Shown: piece after piece, positions 59,849 through 64,000 of the stretch
Layout of the letters: each line of letters starts with the position of its first letter
How positions within the stretch are numbered: the first letter of the stretch is position 1
Assembly: GCF_040549465.1 (NCBI RefSeq)
Contig: NZ_JBEPTL010000002.1
Span: 172,941 to 236,940 of the forward strand
Origin: Lacisediminihabitans sp040549465
GTDB lineage: Bacteria > Actinomycetota > Actinomycetes > Actinomycetales > Microbacteriaceae
DNA: 64,000 nt
Direction of reading: 5' to 3'
Made by a program: the position numbers and the translations under genes
The notes under the pieces: model-generated
Database searches by the model: none
What the model saw: only the letters and a program-made list of their open reading frames with translations
Told to the model about the DNA's origin: nothing

Positions 59849-60787
59849 ATGGAGAATCTGGCCACCACGAACGGTATCTTTCTTACCTCTGATCTACGTG
59901 CTTTCGGACTCGACGGTTCGATTTTTCGCAAGGCGGCCGCACGTCGCCAGCTGGTACGACTACATCGAGGCGCATTCATGGATGCGGCGGACTTTGCGCA
60001 ACTCGGCAGGAACGAAAAATATCGGCAGCGTGTGATCGGGGCTCTCATGGCGAGCAGGGGAGATCCCGTCGCCAGTCACGCTTCCGCCGCCGCGCTCTGG
60101 CGGCTTCCGATTATCGGTGGTTGGCCGGAGGTGGTGCATGTGCTGGCGCCGAAGTCCACTGGCACACGCACCGAGAACGGATTCACCAGGCACGCGCGAG
60201 GGTTCGACGACACGATTGTGCGCATCGACGGTGTTCGTGTCACGTCCCTTCATCAGACGCTCCTCGATGTGGCCGCGACTGCGACCTTTGCCTCGGCGGT
60301 CACCTCCATCGACAGCGCTCTCGGCCACGAGTTGGTCACGGGGGAATCGCTACTGAGCAGTTTCGACGCATCGGCGATGACGCGCTATCGTCGTCGGACT
60401 CTCCGCGCCCTCGAGTTCGGCACTCCTCTGTCAGGCTCAGCGGGGGAGTCGCTTAGCCGCGCCAATATCCACGAACTCGGTTTTCCCGCTCCGGTCCTGC
60501 AGGCGTCGTTTCGTGACGCGCGTGGGTATATCGGTGATACTGACTTCTGGCGGCCGGAGCACAACCGGATCGGGGAGTTCGATGGATTCGTCAAGTACAC
60601 GAGGGCCGAATACACCGGCGGCCGACCGATCGAGGAGGTCGTCTTCGCCGAGAAGGTGCGCGAGGATCGCCTTCGCGCCACCGGACCGTCTGTCTCGCGA
60701 TGGTTGTGGGACACGGCACTGCATCCGAAGCAGCTCTATGACCTCCTCTACGAGGCCGGGTTGCGGTCGAGTCGGCGCGGGGCATGA
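59849..60787 (+). CDS. AbiEi-like/PD-(D/E)XK nuclease-like protein, copy 2
   Basis: A 312-aa paralogue of the protein encoded at 14299. The N-terminal winged-helix-like part reads FRKAAARRQLVRLHRGAFM; the middle has SHASAAALWRLPIIGGWP; the C-terminal nuclease-like part has IGDTDFWRP then GEFDGFVKY and EKVREDRLRA. The likely catalytic set Asp, Glu, Lys is conserved in both copies. No toxin partner is next to it. It separates guaB from guaB3 and is flanked on both sides by inverted repeats of one family, different from those of copy 1. Confidence 0.75.
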   Translation: MENLATTNGIFLTSDLRAFGLDGSIFRKAAARRQLVRLHRGAFMDAADFAQLGRNEKYRQRVIGALMASRGDPVASHASAAALWRLPIIGGWPEVVHVLAPKSTGTRTENGFTRHARGFDDTIVRIDGVRVTSLHQTLLDVAATATFASAVTSIDSALGHELVTGESLLSSFDASAMTRYRRRTLRALEFGTPLSGSAGESLSRANIHELGFPAPVLQASFRDARGYIGDTDFWRPEHNRIGEFDGFVKYTRAEYTGGRPIEEVVFAEKVREDRLRATGPSVSRWLWDTALHPKQLYDLLYEAGLRSSRRGA

Positions 60788-60813
60788 TGACAAATGGGTC
60801 GATTAGGGAGCGA

Positions 60814-60852
60814 CGGGTCATTACGTTGACCCGCTCGGGCCGCATTGGCCCG
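60814..60852. repeat. Shortened inverted repeat downstream of the second nuclease-like gene
   Basis: Two small stems (CGGGTCA/TGACCCG and CGGGCC/GGCCCG) lie side by side; their outer halves also pair imperfectly. GGGTCATTACG and GGGCCGCATTGGCCC match the outer ends of the upstream repeat at 10 of 11 and 12 of 15 positions, so this looks like a reduced copy. Confidence 0.7.
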
Positions 60853-60917
60853 GTTTTCGCATTCCGGGCGAGGGGTCTGGGAGACGCGGCACCATCCGGA
60901 GCAACGGGCGACCCGGG

Positions 60918-60923
60918 TAGGCT
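60918..60923 (+). promoter_or_regulatory. -10 element of a likely leaderless guaB3 transcript
   Basis: TAGGCT lies 6 bases before the GTG start, and no ribosome-binding site precedes it. Confidence 0.5.
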
Positions 60924-60929
60924 TGACCC

Positions 60930-62063
60930 GTGAGTGACGTAGAAATCGGCCGCGCTAAGCGCGCTCGCCGAGTGTATGCCTTTGACGACATCGCCATCGT
61001 GCCGAATCGACGTACCCGAGACCCTCAGGACGTGTCGGTCAACTGGAGCATCGACGCGTACCAATTCTCGATTCCGATCCTCGCAGCGCCGATGGACTCC
61101 GTCGTGTCACCCGCGACAGCCATTCTCATGGGCAAGCTCGGCGGTCTCGGCGTGCTCGACCTCGAGGGCCTCTGGACGAGGTACGAGAACCCTGAGCCGC
61201 TATTCGAGGAGATCCGTTCGCTGCCGTCCGGCGAGGCGACCAGGCGCATGCAGGCGATCTACGCCGAGCCGATCAAGCCGGAGCTGGTGAAGACGAGGCT
61301 CGAAGAGATCCGCGCCGCGGGCGTGACGGTTGCCGGCGCACTCTCCCCGCAGCGCACCCAGGAGCTTTACCAGACCGTGGTCGAGGCGGGCGTCGACCTG
61401 TTCGTCATCCGCGGTACCACCGTGAGCGCGGAGCACGTCTCCAAGAGCCAGGAACCACTCAACCTCAAGAAGTTCATCTACGAACTCGACGTTCCCGTGA
61501 TCGTCGGAGGCGCGGCAGGCTACACGCCCGCTCTTCACCTCATGCGTACCGGCGCGGCAGGCGTGCTCGTCGGGTTCGGTGGCGGAGCAGCATCCACCAC
61601 TCGCGCCGCGCTCGGCATTCACGCTCCGATGGCGACGGCGGTGGCGGATGTCGCCGGCGCCCGCCGCGACTACATGGACGAGTCGGGCGGCCGCTACGTG
61701 CACGTCATCGCCGACGGCGGTCTCGGAACGTCGGGGGATATCGCGAAGGCCTTCTCGGTCGGAGCTGATGCGGTGATGCTCGGTTCCGCGCTGGCACGAG
61801 CCACCGACGCCCCTGGTGGCGGCTGGCACTGGGGTGCGGAAGCGCACCACGATCAGCTTCCCCGAGGCAACCGGGTCGAGGTCGGCTCGATCGCGCCGCT
61901 CGAGGAGATCATCTACGGGCCATCCACAGTCGCGGATGGCACAGTGAACCTGGTCGGCGCCCTGCGCCGGTCGATGGCGACAACCGGATACTCCGACCTC
62001 AAAGAATTCCAGCGGGTCGAAGTGGTTGTGGCCCCGTACCCGCCATTCGCAGGACGGCGTTAG
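60930..62063 (+). CDS. guaB3: GuaB3-family IMP dehydrogenase-related protein
   Basis: A 377-aa barrel of the IMPDH/GMP-reductase superfamily. It opens RRVYAFDDIAIVPNRRTRD and has the phosphate loop ADGGLGTSGDIAKAF. It lacks CBS domains, and the active-site loop reads FGGGAASTTR with no Cys where GuaB has GSICTTR. The GuaB3 group is typical of actinobacteria beside guaB; its activity is not settled from sequence. The GTG start fits a leaderless transcript. glpD follows after 34 bases. Confidence 0.92.
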   Translation: MSDVEIGRAKRARRVYAFDDIAIVPNRRTRDPQDVSVNWSIDAYQFSIPILAAPMDSVVSPATAILMGKLGGLGVLDLEGLWTRYENPEPLFEEIRSLPSGEATRRMQAIYAEPIKPELVKTRLEEIRAAGVTVAGALSPQRTQELYQTVVEAGVDLFVIRGTTVSAEHVSKSQEPLNLKKFIYELDVPVIVGGAAGYTPALHLMRTGAAGVLVGFGGGAASTTRAALGIHAPMATAVADVAGARRDYMDESGGRYVHVIADGGLGTSGDIAKAFSVGADAVMLGSALARATDAPGGGWHWGAEAHHDQLPRGNRVEVGSIAPLEEIIYGPSTVADGTVNLVGALRRSMATTGYSDLKEFQRVEVVVAPYPPFAGRR

Positions 62064-62097
62064 CCGCCACAGCGGCTCAATCGAAAGAGGCAGTGTG

Positions 62098-63828
62098 ATG
62101 GCCAAGCTGAAGACGGTAACCCGCTCGACGAAACTGGGGCCGGAGGAGCGCGCCGCAGCCATCGTCGCGCTGAAAGAGAAAGAGCTGGACATCCTTGTCG
62201 TCGGCGGCGGCATCGTCGGCACGGGGAGCGCTCTCGACGCAGTGACTCGTGGTCTGCGGGTCGGCATGGTCGAGGGGCGTGACTGGGCCAGCGGCACCTC
62301 CAGCCGATCATCGAAACTGGTGCATGGCGGCATCCGTTACCTGGAGCAGCTGGACTTCCGGCTCGTGCGTGAAGCTCTCAAGGAACGCGGGCTGCTTCTG
62401 CAGCGCATCGCCCCGCACCTCGTCAAGCCGGTGCGCTTCCTGTATCCGCTCAACAAACGCTTCTTCGAACGCATATATATCGGTGCGGGCATGCTTCTCT
62501 ACGACGTATTGAGCTACACCGGTGGTCGCCCTCCCGGTGTGCCGCATCACCGCCATCTCACCAGGGGCCAGGTGATGCGCTCCGCACCGAGCCTCGCCCA
62601 TGACGCCATGATCGGCGGCATCACCTACTACGACGCCCAGGTCGACGACGCCCGGTATGTCGCCTCGCTGGCTCGCACGGCATCCTTTTATGGTGCCCAT
62701 GTGGCGAGTCGTGTTCGCGTCGAGGGCTTTCTCAAGGTCGGCGAGCGTGTCGTCGGCGTGAAGGCCCACGACCTGGAGACCGGCGAGCGTTTCGAGATCA
62801 AGGCGAAGCAGGTGGTGAACGCCACCGGAGTGTGGACGGATGACACCCAGTCGATGGTCGGCGAGCGCGGGCAGTTCAAGGTGCGGGCCTCCAAAGGCGT
62901 GCACCTCGTGGTGCCTCGCGACAGGTTCCAGTCGAATGTCGGGCTGATCCTCCGCACCGAGAAGAGCGTGCTTTTCGTGATTCCGTGGGGTCGGCACTGG
63001 CTGGTCGGTACGACCGACACGGACTGGCACCTCGACAAGGCGCACCCGGCAGCTACTGCGGCCGATATCGACTACATTCTCGAGCACGTGAACAAAGTGC
63101 TCGCGGTGCCGCTGACCCGCGAAGACGTCGAAGGTGTCTACGCTGGCCTGCGCCCGCTACTGGCCGGGGAGTCGGAGCAGACCTCGAAGCTGTCACGTGA
63201 ACACCTGGTGGCGCACAGCGTGCCGGGCCTGGTGGTGATCGCCGGCGGCAAATGGACCACCTACCGGATCATGGCCAAGGACGCGATCGACGCCGCGGTA
63301 TCGGCACTCGACGCGAACATCCCGAAGAGTGTGACGCAGGACATCAGCCTGCTCGGCGCCGAGGGTTACCAGGCCGCGTGGAACAAGCGTGCCAAGATCG
63401 CCCGCGCTTTCGGCGTGCACAAGGTTCGAATCGAGCACCTGCTCAACCGCTACGGCGTGCTGACGGATGAACTGCTCGACCTCATCCGCGAAACCCCGTC
63501 GCTCGGCAACCCGCTTCCGGGCGCTGACGACTATCTCGAGGCGGAGGTCGTCTATGCGGCTACGCATGAGAGCGCCCTGCACCTCGAGGACGTACTTGCT
63601 CGCCGTACCCGTATCTCGATCGAGGCCTGGGACCGTGGCATTTCCGCGGCGCCCGTTGCGGCCAAGCTGATGGGCGACGTGCTCGGCTGGAATGCGGAGC
63701 GCGTGGATCGCGAGGTCAACAACTACCTCAAGCGCGTGCAAGCTGAGCGAGACAGCCAACTTGAGCCCAACGATGAGTCCGCGGACCGCGTGCGGCTCGA
63801 AGCGCCAGATATCATCAACGCCAAGTAA
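62098..63828 (+). CDS. glpD: Glycerol-3-phosphate dehydrogenase, FAD-dependent
   Basis: A 576-aa membrane-associated flavoprotein oxidising glycerol-3-phosphate to dihydroxyacetone phosphate, passing electrons to quinones. The FAD-binding fold shows ILVVGGGIVGTGSALDAV; further conserved parts are SSRSSKLVHGGIRYLEQ and the C-terminal domain of the family. AAAGAGG lies upstream of the ATG. It probably shares a transcript with guaB3. Confidence 0.95.
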   Translation: MAKLKTVTRSTKLGPEERAAAIVALKEKELDILVVGGGIVGTGSALDAVTRGLRVGMVEGRDWASGTSSRSSKLVHGGIRYLEQLDFRLVREALKERGLLLQRIAPHLVKPVRFLYPLNKRFFERIYIGAGMLLYDVLSYTGGRPPGVPHHRHLTRGQVMRSAPSLAHDAMIGGITYYDAQVDDARYVASLARTASFYGAHVASRVRVEGFLKVGERVVGVKAHDLETGERFEIKAKQVVNATGVWTDDTQSMVGERGQFKVRASKGVHLVVPRDRFQSNVGLILRTEKSVLFVIPWGRHWLVGTTDTDWHLDKAHPAATAADIDYILEHVNKVLAVPLTREDVEGVYAGLRPLLAGESEQTSKLSREHLVAHSVPGLVVIAGGKWTTYRIMAKDAIDAAVSALDANIPKSVTQDISLLGAEGYQAAWNKRAKIARAFGVHKVRIEHLLNRYGVLTDELLDLIRETPSLGNPLPGADDYLEAEVVYAATHESALHLEDVLARRTRISIEAWDRGISAAPVAAKLMGDVLGWNAERVDREVNNYLKRVQAERDSQLEPNDESADRVRLEAPDIINAK

Positions 63829-63887
63829 CACTCTGCAGGATGCGCACCGCTATCTGTGCGGCCCACGAGGCGTGTCCGCTGTCGTGT

Positions 63888-63947
63888 GGGGGGGGGGGGG
63901 GGGGCCGCCCCCCCCCCCCCCCCCCCCACCCCCCCCCCCACCCCCCG
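63888..63947. repeat. Poly-G/poly-C tract at window end
   Basis: A run of 17 G is followed at once by long C runs broken only by single A or G. Nothing comparable occurs elsewhere in the window. It is most likely a sequencing or assembly artefact at a contig end; the bases after 63888 should not be interpreted. Confidence 0.7.
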
Positions 63948-64000
63948 GCAACCCCGCGCGGGGAGCCCCCACAGTAAACCCCCCGGGGGGCGGGTGTGAC

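Noticed and set aside
63888..63947. G-quadruplex or i-motif regulatory element
   Set aside because: Uninterrupted homopolymers at the very end of the sequence are better explained as artefact.

Overview
The window is high-GC DNA from an actinobacterium, most likely a member of the Microbacteriaceae or a close relative. This rests on the joined str, S10-spc and alpha ribosomal clusters, the GuaB/GuaB3 pair, HrcA-type CIRCE operators, frequent GTG/TTG starts, and several starts that look leaderless. No rRNA gene, tRNA gene or CRISPR array was recognised.

Layout. (1) 1-9.3 kb: part of a type VII secretion locus. It holds an FHA protein cut by the window edge, a 1506-aa FHA/FtsK-SpoIIIE ATPase of EccC/EssC type, two small WXG100-like helical proteins separated by a strong hairpin, a large helical protein with a hydrophobic core (possible cargo), and three unknown genes coupled by stop/start overlaps. 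(2) 9.3-14.1 kb: rpsL-rpsG-fusA-tuf. (3) 14.1-16.7 kb: a putative PD-(D/E)XK/AbiEi-like gene bracketed by inverted repeats, a leaderless type IB topoisomerase gene, and a small MT0933-type gene. (4) 16.8-33.6 kb: the S10, spc and alpha clusters (rpsJ to rplQ) with secY, adk, map, infA and rpmJ. rpsN is absent between rplE and rpsH. (5) 33.7-40.5 kb: a stand-alone LigD-type polymerase gene and a stand-alone ATP-dependent ligase gene (NHEJ-like), facing each other. Between them lie a ~4-kb Tn3-type composite insertion (terminal repeats, 5-bp target duplication, resolvase remnants, and an oxidoreductase/dehydrogenase/TetR cargo) and a Phd-PIN toxin-antitoxin module. (6) 40.5-56 kb: an acyltransferase-SGNH membrane protein, truA, rplM-rpsI-glmM, coaA, glmS-acpS-alr-tsaE-tsaB-rimI-tsaD, two tandem DUF4190-like membrane proteins, and a THUMP-like methyltransferase. 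(7) 56-63.8 kb: CIRCE-controlled groES without an adjacent groEL, a lipoprotein substrate-binding protein, guaB, a second IR-flanked nuclease-like gene, guaB3 and glpD. The last ~110 bases are a G/C homopolymer tract that is probably an assembly artefact.

Most of the window is core housekeeping: translation, protein export, purine and cell-wall precursor synthesis, and t6A tRNA modification. The accessory signals of most interest are four. First, two paralogous nuclease-like genes, each carrying its own family of inverted repeats on both sides. Second, the Tn3-derived composite element whose end supplies the C-terminus of a TetR regulator. Third, REP-like palindromes scattered through the ribosomal operons, one of them inside the rplV reading frame. 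Fourth, the type VII secretion locus with an unassigned large candidate substrate.
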